DNA from: Accumulibacter appositus
GTDB lineage: Bacteria; Pseudomonadota; Gammaproteobacteria; Burkholderiales; Rhodocyclaceae
NCBI RefSeq assembly: GCF_035440685.1
Contig: NZ_DAORMW010000018.1
Length of the DNA stretch: 64,000 bases
Strand: one strand, 5' to 3'
Shown here one piece after another: positions 53,520 through 63,529 of the stretch. The position numbers and the translations under genes were made by a program. The notes below the pieces were generated by a model. That model was given only the letters and a program-made list of their open reading frames with translations. It was not told where the DNA came from and made no database searches. Position 1 is the first letter of the stretch. Each line of letters opens with the position of its first letter.

Positions 53520-55871
53520 CTACGCGGCTTCTTTGTGAAGCACGGTTTCCTGCCGCGAACGGCCCAGATCATGCGGAAAATCATCAACACGAATCACGAT
53601 GTCGCGCAGTTCATTTCGCCGCTTGAGGACAACATATTCGGCAGCAGTCACGATGCCGGCGGCAAAGGCTGCATGCGCCAGATCGCGGACATTGGCGTCC
53701 GGGTTGTCGCTGAACGCGCCGTCCTTTTCCGCCGCCCGAATCCGGGCCTCGATTGGCTCCGCCTCCAAGGTTGCCAGCAGCGCAAGCTCGACCGCACCGA
53801 CCGGTTCGCTGGCGACGTTCGGCAAATAGGTCTCCGCAGTCAGTCGATCACGCGCCGCCGACGGCTCGATCATCAGCTTGGCCACCTGGTGACCAATCCG
53901 GTCTGACGGCACATCGTACGGATGGCCAAGCGGGAAAACGATGCGATACAGCATGCGCCCGATCCAGCGCACGGGGAAGTTGGCGATCACTCCGTCGAAA
54001 GCCATTTGCGCCTTGTACATGGTGTCCCACATGGCCCAGTGCATGAGCGGCGCATCAGCCTGCTGACGGCCTTCCGACTCGTAGCGCTTGAGCGTCGCCG
54101 AACATAGATAGAGCATCGAGAGAATGTCACCCAGACGTGCGGAGAGCTTTTCGCGCCGCTTCAGCTCGCCGCCAAGGACCAGCATCGAGATGTCGGCGAG
54201 GAAAGCAAAAGCCGACGAGAAGCGCGTCAGTTGCTGGTAGTAGCGCTTGGTCTCCGGCGCCACACCGGAGGGTACCGAAACGAAATGCGAGCCGGTCAGG
54301 CCCTTCCCCAGCGCACCGAATGCGTGCTTGAGGGTAAAGAGCGCATGCCCAAAGAAAGCCTCGTCGAAGTCGTGCAGGCCCTGCTCCGCATTCGGGTTGT
54401 ACGCTGCCTTCATTTCCTTCAGCACGTAAGGATGGCAACGAATGGCGCCCTGACCGAAAAGAATCATGCTGCGCGTCAGGATGTTGGCGCCTTCGACGGT
54501 GATGCCGATCGGCAACTGCTGATAGGCGCGGCCGATGAAGTTCGACGGGCCCAGGCAGATTCCCTTGCCGCCGACAACGTCCATGCCATCATTGACCACC
54601 TGGCGAGCACGCTCGGTGACATGGTATTTGGCGATCGCCGAAACCACCGACGGTTTCTCGCCGAGATCGATGGCGCCGGCAGTCATCTTGCGCACGGCGT
54701 CCATCATGTAGGTGTAGGCACCGATGCGTGTAAGCGGCTCTTCGACGCCCTCGAAGCGTCCGATGGCCATCTTGAACTGGCTACGAACGCGGGCGTAGGC
54801 CCCGACGGTGCGCGCCGTCAGCTGCGCCATACCGGCATTGGATGACGGCAGCGAGATCGAGCGACCCGCTGCCAGACACTCCATCAGCATCCGCCAGCCC
54901 TGCCCGACCATTGCCGGACCACCGATCACGTAGTCCAGAGGCATGAACACATCCTTGCCGCGCGTCGGACCGTTCATGAACATGGCGTTCAAGGGCACGT
55001 GGCGGCGGCCGATGTCGGCACCCGGCGTGTCGCGTGGGACCAGCGCGCAGGTGATACCGACATGCTTCTTGTCGCCGAGCAGGCCATCAGGATCGTAGAG
55101 GTGAAAGGCGAGGCCAAGGATGGTGCATACCGGGCCCAGCGTGATATAGCGCTTGTCCCAGGTGACCCGCATGCCGATGACCGCCTGGCCCCTCCAGAGA
55201 CCCTTGCAGACGATGCCGACGTCGGGGATGGAGCCGGCATCGGAGCCCGCCCACGGGCTGGTCAGCGCGAAAGCCGGCACTTCGACGCCCCTGGCCAGTC
55301 GCGGCAGGTAGTGATTCTTCTGCACATCGGTACCGTAGTGCAGAAGAAGTTCGGCCGGGCCGAGCGAGTTGGGCACCATCACCGACACCGACAAGGCCGA
55401 GCAACGCGTCGACAGCTTGGTGACCACCTGCGAATGTGCGAAGGCAGAGAACTCCAGGCCACCGTATTGCTTCGGGATGATCATCCCGAGAAAACCCTTG
55501 TCCTTGATGTATTGCCACGCTTCCGGCGACATGTCGAAGTCCTCGCTGGTCACCTTCCAGTCATCGACCAGTGAACAGGCGTGCTCCACTTCATGATCCA
55601 TGAAGGACTGCTCTTCAGGGCTGAGCTTCGGTACAGGGTAGGCCAGCAACTTGTTCCAGTCGGGGTCGCCGCGGAACAGTTCGCCGTCCCACCAGACCGT
55701 ACCGGCTTCGAGCGCTTCGCGTTCGGTGTCCGACATCTGCGGCAGAATGCGTTTGTAGGTCGCGAAAACCCGACGGCTAATCAGAGCCCGCCGCCAGGGG
55801 CGAACGCTGACCAGTATGGCCATGCTCAGCAGAGCGATTCCGATGAGCACCGAGATGATTGTGGTGATCAT
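53520..55871 (-). CDS. fadE: Acyl-CoA dehydrogenase FadE
   Basis: This 783-residue flavoprotein has an N-terminal membrane helix (residues 5-25), acyl-CoA dehydrogenase domains (LGMIIPKQYGG, ALTSPWAGSDAGSI) and the extra C-terminal domain characteristic of FadE. It catalyses the first oxidation step of beta-oxidation. The ATG at 55871 overlaps the TetR gene stop (ATGA), so the regulator and enzyme are co-translated. Confidence 0.94.
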   Translation of the reverse strand: MITTIISVLIGIALLSMAILVSVRPWRRALISRRVFATYKRILPQMSDTEREALEAGTVWWDGELFRGDPDWNKLLAYPVPKLSPEEQSFMDHEVEHACSLVDDWKVTSEDFDMSPEAWQYIKDKGFLGMIIPKQYGGLEFSAFAHSQVVTKLSTRCSALSVSVMVPNSLGPAELLLHYGTDVQKNHYLPRLARGVEVPAFALTSPWAGSDAGSIPDVGIVCKGLWRGQAVIGMRVTWDKRYITLGPVCTILGLAFHLYDPDGLLGDKKHVGITCALVPRDTPGADIGRRHVPLNAMFMNGPTRGKDVFMPLDYVIGGPAMVGQGWRMLMECLAAGRSISLPSSNAGMAQLTARTVGAYARVRSQFKMAIGRFEGVEEPLTRIGAYTYMMDAVRKMTAGAIDLGEKPSVVSAIAKYHVTERARQVVNDGMDVVGGKGICLGPSNFIGRAYQQLPIGITVEGANILTRSMILFGQGAIRCHPYVLKEMKAAYNPNAEQGLHDFDEAFFGHALFTLKHAFGALGKGLTGSHFVSVPSGVAPETKRYYQQLTRFSSAFAFLADISMLVLGGELKRREKLSARLGDILSMLYLCSATLKRYESEGRQQADAPLMHWAMWDTMYKAQMAFDGVIANFPVRWIGRMLYRIVFPLGHPYDVPSDRIGHQVAKLMIEPSAARDRLTAETYLPNVASEPVGAVELALLATLEAEPIEARIRAAEKDGAFSDNPDANVRDLAHAAFAAGIVTAAEYVVLKRRNELRDIVIRVDDFPHDLGRSRQETVLHKEAA

Positions 55872-56647
55872 GACTGTTTCTCCTGTAAGTGATTCGAGGT
55901 TTGATCCTGCGCATCGCCTTCGCTGGACGATGTCAGTGAAGAAGGCTGCGATTCCAGGCCCGAGGGCAGTGGGGCGCGCAGGCCACCGAGCAGAAAGGGC
56001 ATCAATCGCTGCGCAAGACGCCGCGCCAGCGCCGGGTCGTCGACACCGTCAGCCGCGCCCTCGCCCGCCAGATCGCCCAACTCACAGCCGGTGACCACCC
56101 GCAACACATCGGTGCCGGCAATCGCGTAGGACATGGCACCGAGCATGAAATGCAGGCGCCAGACGATCTCGGCTTTCGGGACATCGGGCAAGGCTCTGAA
56201 CAAGGCCTGTTTGTAGCGCTCAATGACCTCTGCATATTCACTGGCAAAGAAAGTGCGGATGAACTCCGCCGGTTCGGTCAAGGTGCGACCAAGCAGGCGC
56301 AGGAAGGTCATGCCACCAAGGGAGGAATCCTCGCCGATCCGCAAGAGCGTGCCAAAAAAGGCCTCCAGAATCTGCGACGGCTTCAGCGGCACGCCCGCGG
56401 CTTCTGCCTCGAGAGCGTCGAGCACCTGCAGACGCTCGCGATTCAGCCAGCCGAGCCGACGCCGGAAAACCTCGCGCAGCAAGGCTTCCTTGGAACCGAA
56501 ATGGTAATTGACCGCGGCCAGATTGACCTCGGCACCGGCGGTAATCATGCGCATCGACGTCCCTTCATAACCGCGCGCCATGAACAGCCGCTCGGCAACA
56601 TCGAGGATGCGTTCGCGCGTATCGTGGTTGATCTTCTGGTCGGACAT
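55868..56647 (-). CDS. TetR-family regulator of fatty acid degradation
   Basis: This 259-residue regulator has an N-terminal TetR helix-turn-helix (ERILDVAERLFMARGYEGTSMRMI, then VNLAAVNYHFGSKEALL) and a ligand domain with a conserved C-terminal TetR fold. It heads the operon with fadE. The palindrome TTCAAACGTTCGTTTGAA lies about 85 bases upstream and recurs at the other fad operon, so it probably represses both and responds to acyl-CoA. It resembles PsrA in mode of action; the name is not certain. Confidence 0.88.
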   Translation of the reverse strand: MSDQKINHDTRERILDVAERLFMARGYEGTSMRMITAGAEVNLAAVNYHFGSKEALLREVFRRRLGWLNRERLQVLDALEAEAAGVPLKPSQILEAFFGTLLRIGEDSSLGGMTFLRLLGRTLTEPAEFIRTFFASEYAEVIERYKQALFRALPDVPKAEIVWRLHFMLGAMSYAIAGTDVLRVVTGCELGDLAGEGAADGVDDPALARRLAQRLMPFLLGGLRAPLPSGLESQPSSLTSSSEGDAQDQTSNHLQEKQS

Positions 56648-56730
56648 GAGATTGCTGACCCTAAAATGTTCACCGGGAAGTGCTTTGATGAAACGGCCGT
56701 GGAAAAACTGCAGAAGGCACCGACGTCTCG

Positions 56731-56748
56731 TTCAAACGTTCGTTTGAA
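56731..56748. promoter_or_regulatory. TetR operator upstream of the tetR-fadE operon
   Basis: TTCAAACGTTCGTTTGAA is an inverted repeat (CAAAC-N4-GTTTG). Its inner 16 bases are identical, on the opposite strand, to the site at 48376-48391. Confidence 0.75.
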
Positions 56749-56880
56749 TGTTAGGGTGAGTAGCTGCCCAATGCAAGGCCTTTTTCATCTTTCTGCGCCG
56801 ACCGCGCTCCACCGCGCTCACCCGCGCGGCAACAGCAGGCATACTGCAGCGCTGGCCAACCACCACAGCTCCCCAGCCCT

Positions 56881-58692
56881 ATGCGCCGTTCCACCACTTC
56901 TACCGCCGCTATCGATCGCCCAGCGCCCGCCGATACCCACCTCTGGCTGACGCTGAACAAGCTCGTTCCGTATCTCTGGCAGTACAAGTGGCGTGTCCTG
57001 CTGGCGCTTTCCTGCCTGTTCAGCGCCAAGCTTGCCAACGTCGCGGTGCCCCTGGTTTTCAAGGACATGATCGATGCCCTGAGCGGCGAAGAGCAGGTGC
57101 TGGTTCTGCCCGCCATGCTCCTCGCTCTGTACGGCGCACTGCGTTTTTCCAGCACCCTGTTTACGGAGTTGCGCGAGATCCTCTTTGCGCGGGTCACGCA
57201 ACGCGCCGTGCGGCGCATCGCCCTGGAGGTCTTTCGCCACCTGCACGAGCTGTCGCTGCGCTTTCACCTGCATCGCGAAACCGGTGGGGTGTCACGCGAT
57301 ATCGAACGCGGCAGCCGCTCGATTTCCAATCTGATCAGTTATACGCTCTATTCGATCCTCCCCACGTTGGTCGAAATTGGCCTCGTCCTGGCCATCCTGT
57401 TCGCCCGCTACGACAGCGTCTTCGTCCTGATTACCCTGGCTTCGCTGAGCGCCTACGTGGTGTTTACGGTGAAAGTCAGCAACTGGCGAATCGCTATCAG
57501 ACGAAAGCTGAACGAAACCGACTCGGCCGCCAACACACGCGCCATCGATAGCCTGATCAACTACGAAACAGTGAAATACTTCAACAACGAAGCCTATGAG
57601 GCGCAGCGCTACGACCAACAACTGCGCGACTGGGAGGACGCCGCAACGAAAAGCCGCATCTCGCTCTCCTGGCTAAATCTTGGTCAGCAGGTCAGTATCG
57701 CCCTGGGGGTCACCGCAATGATGTGGCGAGCCGCTGCCGGCGTCGTCGATGGCACGATGACCATTGGTGATCTGGTACTGGTCAATGCCTTTCTGATTCA
57801 GCTCTACATGCCACTCAACTTCCTCGGCGTCGTCTACCGGGAAATTCGCCAGTCGCTGACCGACATCGAGCGCATGTTCGGCCTGCTCGAAGTCAACCGT
57901 GAAATTGCCGACGTGCCTGCCGCCACCACGCTGCAGCCCGGCCCGCTGCAGGTTCGTTTCTGTGCCGTAGACTTCTTCTACGAGGCGAACCGCCAGATCC
58001 TTCACGGCGTCGACTTCACCATCCCTGCCGGCGGCACGGTCGCCGTGGTCGGCGAGTCGGGTTCAGGAAAATCGACCCTGGCGCGCCTCCTCTATCGCTT
58101 CTATGACGTCAGCGCCGGCCAAATCCTGGCCAACGGAGCGGACCTGCGACAGTTGACCCAGGCCAGTCTGCGCGCCGCGATCGGCATCGTTCCGCAGGAT
58201 ACCGTGCTCTTCAACGACAGCATTTACTACAACATCCACTACGGTCGCCCGGACGCCAGCCGCGACGAAGTCTTGGCCGCTGCTGCGGCCGCGCAACTGG
58301 CGCGTTTCGTCGAGCAGCTCCCTGATGGCTACGAAACACGCGTCGGGGAACGTGGCCTGAAACTCTCCGGGGGCGAAAAGCAGCGGGTGGCGATCGCTCG
58401 CGCGCTGCTCAAGAACCCGCCGGTACTGATCTTTGATGAAGCCACCTCGGCTCTGGACTCGAAAACCGAAAAAGCCATCCAGGCCAGCCTCGACAACGCG
58501 GCACGCGGACGAACCACGCTGGTCATCGCCCACCGCCTGTCGACGATCATGAATGCCGACCAGATCCTGGTCATGGACGCCGGGCGTATCGTCGAGCGCG
58601 GCTCGCACCCGCAACTCTTGCAGGCCGGCGGCCTCTACGCCCAGATGTGGGAACTGCAGCAGCAGGAGGAGATGACGCCAACGACTGCATAG
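56881..58692 (+). CDS. Atm1-type ABC exporter
   Basis: This 603-residue half-transporter has six membrane helices (residues 30-310) including the VAVPLVFKDMIDAL segment, and an ATPase domain with Walker A GESGSGKST, signature LSGGEKQRVAIARALL and Walker B VLIFDEATSALD. The FHLHRETGGVSRDIERGSRS coupling region is typical of the Atm1/HMT1 subfamily that exports glutathione-linked or heavy-metal compounds. It is monocistronic and followed by a strong terminator. Confidence 0.9.
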   Translation: MRRSTTSTAAIDRPAPADTHLWLTLNKLVPYLWQYKWRVLLALSCLFSAKLANVAVPLVFKDMIDALSGEEQVLVLPAMLLALYGALRFSSTLFTELREILFARVTQRAVRRIALEVFRHLHELSLRFHLHRETGGVSRDIERGSRSISNLISYTLYSILPTLVEIGLVLAILFARYDSVFVLITLASLSAYVVFTVKVSNWRIAIRRKLNETDSAANTRAIDSLINYETVKYFNNEAYEAQRYDQQLRDWEDAATKSRISLSWLNLGQQVSIALGVTAMMWRAAAGVVDGTMTIGDLVLVNAFLIQLYMPLNFLGVVYREIRQSLTDIERMFGLLEVNREIADVPAATTLQPGPLQVRFCAVDFFYEANRQILHGVDFTIPAGGTVAVVGESGSGKSTLARLLYRFYDVSAGQILANGADLRQLTQASLRAAIGIVPQDTVLFNDSIYYNIHYGRPDASRDEVLAAAAAAQLARFVEQLPDGYETRVGERGLKLSGGEKQRVAIARALLKNPPVLIFDEATSALDSKTEKAIQASLDNAARGRTTLVIAHRLSTIMNADQILVMDAGRIVERGSHPQLLQAGGLYAQMWELQQQEEMTPTTA

Positions 58693-58775
58693 TAAAACCC
58701 GCAGCCACACCCTGCCGGCCGGGAGCCCCGCGCGATTGCCCGCTGCTCGGCCGCGCCGTCGCCAAACAGCAGGCC

Positions 58776-58805
58776 AAAAAAAACCAGGCAAAGCCTGGCT
58801 TTTTT
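58776..58805. terminator. Bidirectional terminator between ABC exporter and alpha operon
   Basis: CCAGGC AAA GCCTGG is flanked by A8 and T6. It ends both the exporter gene and the rplQ end of the ribosomal operon. Confidence 0.85.
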
Positions 58806-58848
58806 ATCGCATCGGCGTAGCGTCCCGCCAGCGCCCAACTCCGAAGCC

Positions 58849-59238
58849 CTACTCGGCAACGGCGGCGGCAGCTTCGGCTTCCGGCCGGTCCAGCAATTCG
58901 ACCAGCGCCATCGGCGCGTTATCACCGACACGGAAACCACACTTCAGAATCCGTAGATAGCCGCCGTCACGCGTGGCGAAACGCGGGCCGAGCTCGTCAA
59001 ACACCTTGACCACCATGTCACGGTCACGCAGGCGATCAAACGCCAGGCGTCGATTGGCAAGGTTCGGCTTCTTGCCAAGGGTGATGATCGGCTCGACCAC
59101 CCGGCGAAGTTCCTTTGCCTTGGGCAAGGTTGTCTTGATGACCTCCTCACGCAGCAGCGATACAGTCATATTGCGCAACATCGCCAGCCGATGGGCGCTG
59201 GTACGATTCAGTTTGCGAAGACCCAAACGGTGACGCAT
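58849..59238 (-). CDS. rplQ: 50S ribosomal protein L17
   Basis: This 129-residue L17 starts MRHRLGLRKLNRTSAHRLAM and ends in an Ala/Glu-rich tail. It is the last gene of the alpha operon, 30 bases after rpoA. Confidence 0.97.
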   Translation of the reverse strand: MRHRLGLRKLNRTSAHRLAMLRNMTVSLLREEVIKTTLPKAKELRRVVEPIITLGKKPNLANRRLAFDRLRDRDMVVKVFDELGPRFATRDGGYLRILKCGFRVGDNAPMALVELLDRPEAEAAAAVAE

Positions 59239-59268
59239 ATCAATTCCTTCCTGTTCTTGTCCGGCGAC

Positions 59269-60243
59269 TTATTTCTCGAGCCCGGCCGGCGGCCAGTTCT
59301 CAAGCTTCATGCCCAGTGTCAGGCCGCGTGCGGCCAATACTTCCTTGATTTCGTTAAGCGACTTGCGCCCGAGATTCGGCGTTTTCAGCAGTTCGTTCTC
59401 GGTCCGCTGAATCAGATCGCCAATGTAGTAGATGTTTTCCGCTTTCAGACAATTCGCCGAACGCACAGTCAGCTCAAGATCGTCCACCGGGCGCAGCAGC
59501 AGCGGATCGACCTGCACCGTTTTCTGATACTCAACGGGCAACGCCGTTCCAGCAAGATCGGCGAACACCGACAGTTGTTCCATCAGAATGCGGGCCGCGG
59601 TGCGGATCGCCTCTTCCGGTTCAATCGCTCCGTTAGTCTCGATCTCCATGATCAGCTTGTCGAGATCGGTCCGTTGCTCGACACGAGCGCTCTCGACGGT
59701 GTAGCTGACCCGACGGACCGGGCTGAACGAGGCGTCGAGAACCAGCTTTCCGATGCTCTTTCCGCTCTCGCCAAGGTCGCGAAGATTGCCCGCCAGGTAG
59801 CCCAGCGACCTTTCCACTTTCATTTCCATGGACAACTTGCCACCGGCTGAAAGGTGCGCAATCACGTGTTCCGGATTGATGATCTCGACGTCATGAGAAA
59901 CCTCGATATCCGCCGCCCGAACGACGCCTTTGCCTTCCTTGCCCAGACGAAGAACCACCTCTTCACGATTGTGCAACTTGAAGACCACGCCCTTGAGGTT
60001 GAGCAGGATATCGACAACATCCTCCTGAACGCCGTCGATCGACGAGTACTCGTGGAGAACCCCATCAATACTCACCTCGGTCAGTGCGTAGCCCGGCATC
60101 GAAGAGAGCAGAATCCGCCGCAGCGCATTGCCCAGAGTGTGCCCATAACCGCGTTCAAACGGCTCCATGACCACCCGCGCATGCACTGGCGACAAGCTCT
60201 GCACATCGATGATGCGCGGTTTAAATAGTCCACTGCTTTGCAT
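59269..60243 (-). CDS. rpoA: RNA polymerase alpha subunit
   Basis: This 324-residue alpha subunit has an N-terminal dimerisation domain (ERGYGHTLGNALRRILLSSM) and the C-terminal UP-element domain (TPNLGRKSLNEIKEVLAARG). The ATG at 60243 is preferred to the 60270 start, which adds nine non-homologous residues. Confidence 0.98.
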   Translation of the reverse strand: MQSSGLFKPRIIDVQSLSPVHARVVMEPFERGYGHTLGNALRRILLSSMPGYALTEVSIDGVLHEYSSIDGVQEDVVDILLNLKGVVFKLHNREEVVLRLGKEGKGVVRAADIEVSHDVEIINPEHVIAHLSAGGKLSMEMKVERSLGYLAGNLRDLGESGKSIGKLVLDASFSPVRRVSYTVESARVEQRTDLDKLIMEIETNGAIEPEEAIRTAARILMEQLSVFADLAGTALPVEYQKTVQVDPLLLRPVDDLELTVRSANCLKAENIYYIGDLIQRTENELLKTPNLGRKSLNEIKEVLAARGLTLGMKLENWPPAGLEK

Positions 60244-60282
60244 GTACTGTCCTTTGCCTGATGCCGTCAAGCCTAGCCACTA

Positions 60283-60912
60283 CTACTTCGAGTAAAGTTC
60301 GATGACCAGACTCTCGTTGATCGTCGGCGGCAGTTCGCTGCGCTCCGGATGCGCCTTGTAGGTGCCTTTCAGCGCCTTAGCGTCCACTTCAACCCACTCC
60401 GGAAAACCCCGCGATTCGGCTGCTGCAAGCGCCGCCTTGACACGCAATTGGGCCTTCGCCTTCTCGCAGACTTCGACGACGTCGCCTGGACGAACCTGGT
60501 AGGAAGGGATGTTCACCCGACGTCCGTTCACCAGCATGCCATTGTGCCTGACCAGCTGACGTGATTCTGAACGCGATGCTGCGAACCCCATGCGATGGAC
60601 GACGCTGTCCAGGCGAGCCTCCAGGAGCTGCAGGAGCACCTCGCCCGTCACGCCCTTGCGCCGGTCTGCTTCCTTGTAAACCTTGCGAAACTGTCCCTCG
60701 AGAACCCCGTAGATGCGGCGAATCTTCTGCTTCTCGCGCAGGTGGACACCGTAATCGGACAGACGCTGCCCCGACTTCTGGCCGTGTTGGCCTGGCGCAT
60801 ACGAGCGACGCTCAATGGCACACTTGTCGGTAAAGCACTTCTCACCCTTCAGAAACAGCTTCTCGCCTTCGCGGCGACACTGACGGCACTTCGGATCTAG
60901 GTTGCGAGCCAC
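60283..60912 (-). CDS. rpsD: 30S ribosomal protein S4
   Basis: This 209-residue S4 has the N-terminal Cys set in CRQCRREGEKLF and KCFTDKC, the zinc-binding (C+) form, followed by the S4 RNA-binding domain (RLDSVVHRMGFA). It binds 16S rRNA and represses the alpha operon in E. coli. Confidence 0.98.
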   Translation of the reverse strand: MARNLDPKCRQCRREGEKLFLKGEKCFTDKCAIERRSYAPGQHGQKSGQRLSDYGVHLREKQKIRRIYGVLEGQFRKVYKEADRRKGVTGEVLLQLLEARLDSVVHRMGFAASRSESRQLVRHNGMLVNGRRVNIPSYQVRPGDVVEVCEKAKAQLRVKAALAAAESRGFPEWVEVDAKALKGTYKAHPERSELPPTINESLVIELYSK

Positions 60913-60924
60913 TCTATCTTCTCC

Positions 60925-61320
60925 TTAAATCCGACGCTTCTTCGGCGGACGGCAGCCGTTGTGCGGGATCGGCGTGACATCGGTAATCGCCGTGATCTTC
61001 ATGCCAAGTGCATTGAGCGCGCGCACCGACGACTCACGCCCGGGGCCGGGGCCCTTGATGCGCACCTCGAGGTTCTTGACGCCACATTCGACAGCCACCT
61101 TGCCCGCCGCTTCAGCAGCCACCTGCGCCGCAAACGGGGTGCTCTTGCGTGAGCCCTTGAACCCGGCACCGCCGGAGGTAGCCCAGGACAGGGCGTTACC
61201 CTGACGGTCGGTGATGGTAATGATGGTATTGTTGAACGACGCATGAATATGGGCAACGCCCTCAGCTACGTTCTTCTTTACCTTGACTTTCTTGCGAACT
61301 TTTCCAGCGGTCTTGGCCAT
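60925..61320 (-). CDS. rpsK: 30S ribosomal protein S11
   Basis: This 131-residue S11 contains HIHASFNNTIITITDRQGN and ends GCRPPKKRRI. It lies 13-20 bases from its neighbours in the alpha operon. Confidence 0.98.
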   Translation of the reverse strand: MAKTAGKVRKKVKVKKNVAEGVAHIHASFNNTIITITDRQGNALSWATSGGAGFKGSRKSTPFAAQVAAEAAGKVAVECGVKNLEVRIKGPGPGRESSVRALNALGMKITAITDVTPIPHNGCRPPKKRRI

Positions 61321-61340
61321 AGTCAGATCCTATTTCCTAA

Positions 61341-61703
61341 TCACTTCTTGCCGGCGATCGGCTTACGCGGACCTTTGCGGGTACGGGCGTTGGTCTTCGT
61401 ACGCTGACCGCGAGACGGCAGGCCCTTGCGATGACGAAGGCCACGGTAGCAACCGAGGTCCATCAAGCGCTTGATGCTCATCGTGACTTCGCGGCGCAAA
61501 TCGCCCTCGACGGCAAATCTGCCGATCTGATCGCGTAAACGCTCCAGTTCGGCTTCCGTCATGTCCTTCATCTTTGTGGAACGTGAAACACCAGCAGCAT
61601 CACAAATCTTCTGTGCGCGCGGACGCCCAATACCGTAGATCGCGGTAAGCGCAATCTCGGCGTGCTGGTGGTTCGGTAGGTTTACGCCTGCGATGCGGGC
61701 CAT
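61341..61703 (-). CDS. rpsM: 30S ribosomal protein S13
   Basis: This 120-residue S13 starts MARIAGVNLPNHQHAEIAL and ends TRKGPRKPIAGKK. It is the first ribosomal gene of the alpha operon after rpmJ. Confidence 0.98.
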   Translation of the reverse strand: MARIAGVNLPNHQHAEIALTAIYGIGRPRAQKICDAAGVSRSTKMKDMTEAELERLRDQIGRFAVEGDLRREVTMSIKRLMDLGCYRGLRHRKGLPSRGQRTKTNARTRKGPRKPIAGKK

Positions 61704-61779
61704 TGATTCACCCCAACTAGTCCAAATCTTACAGTTATACCTTCAACCGACTGATGACCCATGAATCGGGTCTCAGCGA

Positions 61780-61893
61780 TCAACCTTGACGCTGTTTGTG
61801 ACGTGGATCCGTACAGATCACGCGCACAATGCCGTGACGCCGGATAATTTTGCACTTCCGGCAAATACGCTTCACAGAGGCCAGCACTTTCAT
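61780..61893 (-). CDS. rpmJ: 50S ribosomal protein L36
   Basis: This 37-residue L36 starts MKVLASVKRICRKCK and ends RHKQRQG. The zinc ribbon ligands Cys11, Cys14, Cys27 and His32 are all present (C+ form). It lies between infA and rpsM. Confidence 0.97.
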   Translation of the reverse strand: MKVLASVKRICRKCKIIRRHGIVRVICTDPRHKQRQG

Positions 61894-61960
61894 CGTTAAC
61901 TCCTGATTCCCCGATAACAGGCGCAGCCAGCCTGATACCGAATTGTTGCGTAGAGATTCT

Positions 61961-62179
61961 TCACTTCGCGCGGAAGACTATTCGCGCTCTGCTCAGGTCA
62001 TAGGGGGTCAGTTGGACCGTCACCTTGTCACCTGGCAGAATGCGGATGTAGTGCATGCGCATCTTGCCAGAGATAAAACCAAGAACCATGTGGCCGTTCT
62101 CAAGTTTCACCCGAAACGTCGCGTTGGGCAGGTTCTCGATGACCTCGCCCTGCATTTCAATTAGATCTTCCTTTGCCAT
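61961..62179 (-). CDS. infA: Translation initiation factor IF-1
   Basis: This 72-residue S1-fold protein starts MAKEDLIEMQGEVIENLPNA, with LENGHMVLGFISGKMRMHYI. Its position between secY and rpmJ is common in betaproteobacteria. The start is directly after the secY stop. Confidence 0.97.
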   Translation of the reverse strand: MAKEDLIEMQGEVIENLPNATFRVKLENGHMVLGFISGKMRMHYIRILPGDKVTVQLTPYDLSRARIVFRAK

Positions 62180-62180
62180 T

Positions 62181-63506
62181 CTATTTCGCCGGTAACCCGG
62201 AGCCTTTGAAGTTAGCCTTCTTGAGCAGGCTCTCGTACTGGTGAGACATCGTGTAGGCCTGCACCTGGGTCATGAAATCCATCGTCACAACGACGATGAT
62301 CAGCAGCGAAGTACCACCAAAGTAAAACGGAACGTTCCACTTCAGAATCATGAACTCCGGAAGCAAGCAGACGATGGTGATATAGAGAGCGCCAACCAGT
62401 GTCAAACGCATCAAGATCTTATCGATGTAGCGCGCCGTCTGGTCCCCCGGCCGAATACCCGGAACGAAAGCCCCACTCTTCTTCAGATTGTCGGCAGTCT
62501 CCCTGGAATTGAAAACCAGCGCCGTATAAAAGAAGCAGAAAAAGATAATCGCCGCCGCATAAAGCATCACGTAAATCGGCTGCCCCGGCGACAGCGCGCC
62601 AGCAACATCCTTTAGCCAACGGCCCGAATCACCGCTGCCAAACCAACCGGCAATGGTCGCCGGAAAGAGAATGATCGACGAGGCGAAGATCGGCGGGATC
62701 ACACCCGCCATGTTCAGTTTCAGCGGCAGATGCGAGCTTTGCCCACCATAGACCTTGTTACCCACTTGCCGCTTTGCGTAGTTCACCAGAATTTTGCGCT
62801 GGCCGCGTTCGACAAAGACTACAAAGGCAGTGACCAGGACCACCAGAACACAGATCACAAGCGCCGTCAGCGGATGCATCGCGCCAGTCCGGACCAGTTC
62901 CAGCAGACCGCCAATGGCACTTGGCAATCCCGCCGCGATACCCGCAAAGATGATCAACGAAATTCCGTTGCCCAGACCTCTTTCGGTGATCTGCTCGCCG
63001 AGCCACATCAGGAACATCGTCCCGGTGACCAGCGTGGTGACGGTGACGAAGCGAAACATCATTCCAGGGTCAAGTACCAAGCCTGGCTGTGACTCCACCG
63101 CCACGGCAATACCGATCCCCTGAAACAGGGCCAGAGCAACCGTACCGTAGCGCGTGTACTGCGTGATCTTGCGCCTTCCGGCTTCCCCTTCTTTCTTCAG
63201 CGCCTCCAGCTGCGGGCTGGCATGGGTCATCAACTGCATGATGATCGACGCCGAAATATACGGCATGATTCCCAGAGCAAAAATCGTAAACCGCGACAAA
63301 GCCCCGCCCGAGAACATGTTGAACATGCCCAGAATGCCGCCCTGTTGCCGACCGAAGAGCTCGGCGAGAACCTGCGAGTCGATTCCCGGAACGGGGATGT
63401 GCGAACCGATCCGGTACACAACCAAAGCGCCAAGCAGGAACCATAGTCGGCGTTTCAGGTCGCCGAACTTCCCGCCTTTGCTGACCGTGCTAGGACTAGT
63501 TGCCAA
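62181..63506 (-). CDS. secY: Preprotein translocase SecY
   Basis: This 441-residue channel protein has ten predicted membrane helices, starting near residue 20 (FLLGALVVYRIGSHIPVPGI) with the SecY plug region (FNMFSGGALSRFTIFALGIMP). It is the last gene of the spc operon and lies 23 bases after rplO. Confidence 0.98.
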   Translation of the reverse strand: MATSPSTVSKGGKFGDLKRRLWFLLGALVVYRIGSHIPVPGIDSQVLAELFGRQQGGILGMFNMFSGGALSRFTIFALGIMPYISASIIMQLMTHASPQLEALKKEGEAGRRKITQYTRYGTVALALFQGIGIAVAVESQPGLVLDPGMMFRFVTVTTLVTGTMFLMWLGEQITERGLGNGISLIIFAGIAAGLPSAIGGLLELVRTGAMHPLTALVICVLVVLVTAFVVFVERGQRKILVNYAKRQVGNKVYGGQSSHLPLKLNMAGVIPPIFASSIILFPATIAGWFGSGDSGRWLKDVAGALSPGQPIYVMLYAAAIIFFCFFYTALVFNSRETADNLKKSGAFVPGIRPGDQTARYIDKILMRLTLVGALYITIVCLLPEFMILKWNVPFYFGGTSLLIIVVVTMDFMTQVQAYTMSHQYESLLKKANFKGSGLPAK

Positions 63507-63529
63507 AAAATATCACCCCTGCCAACACG

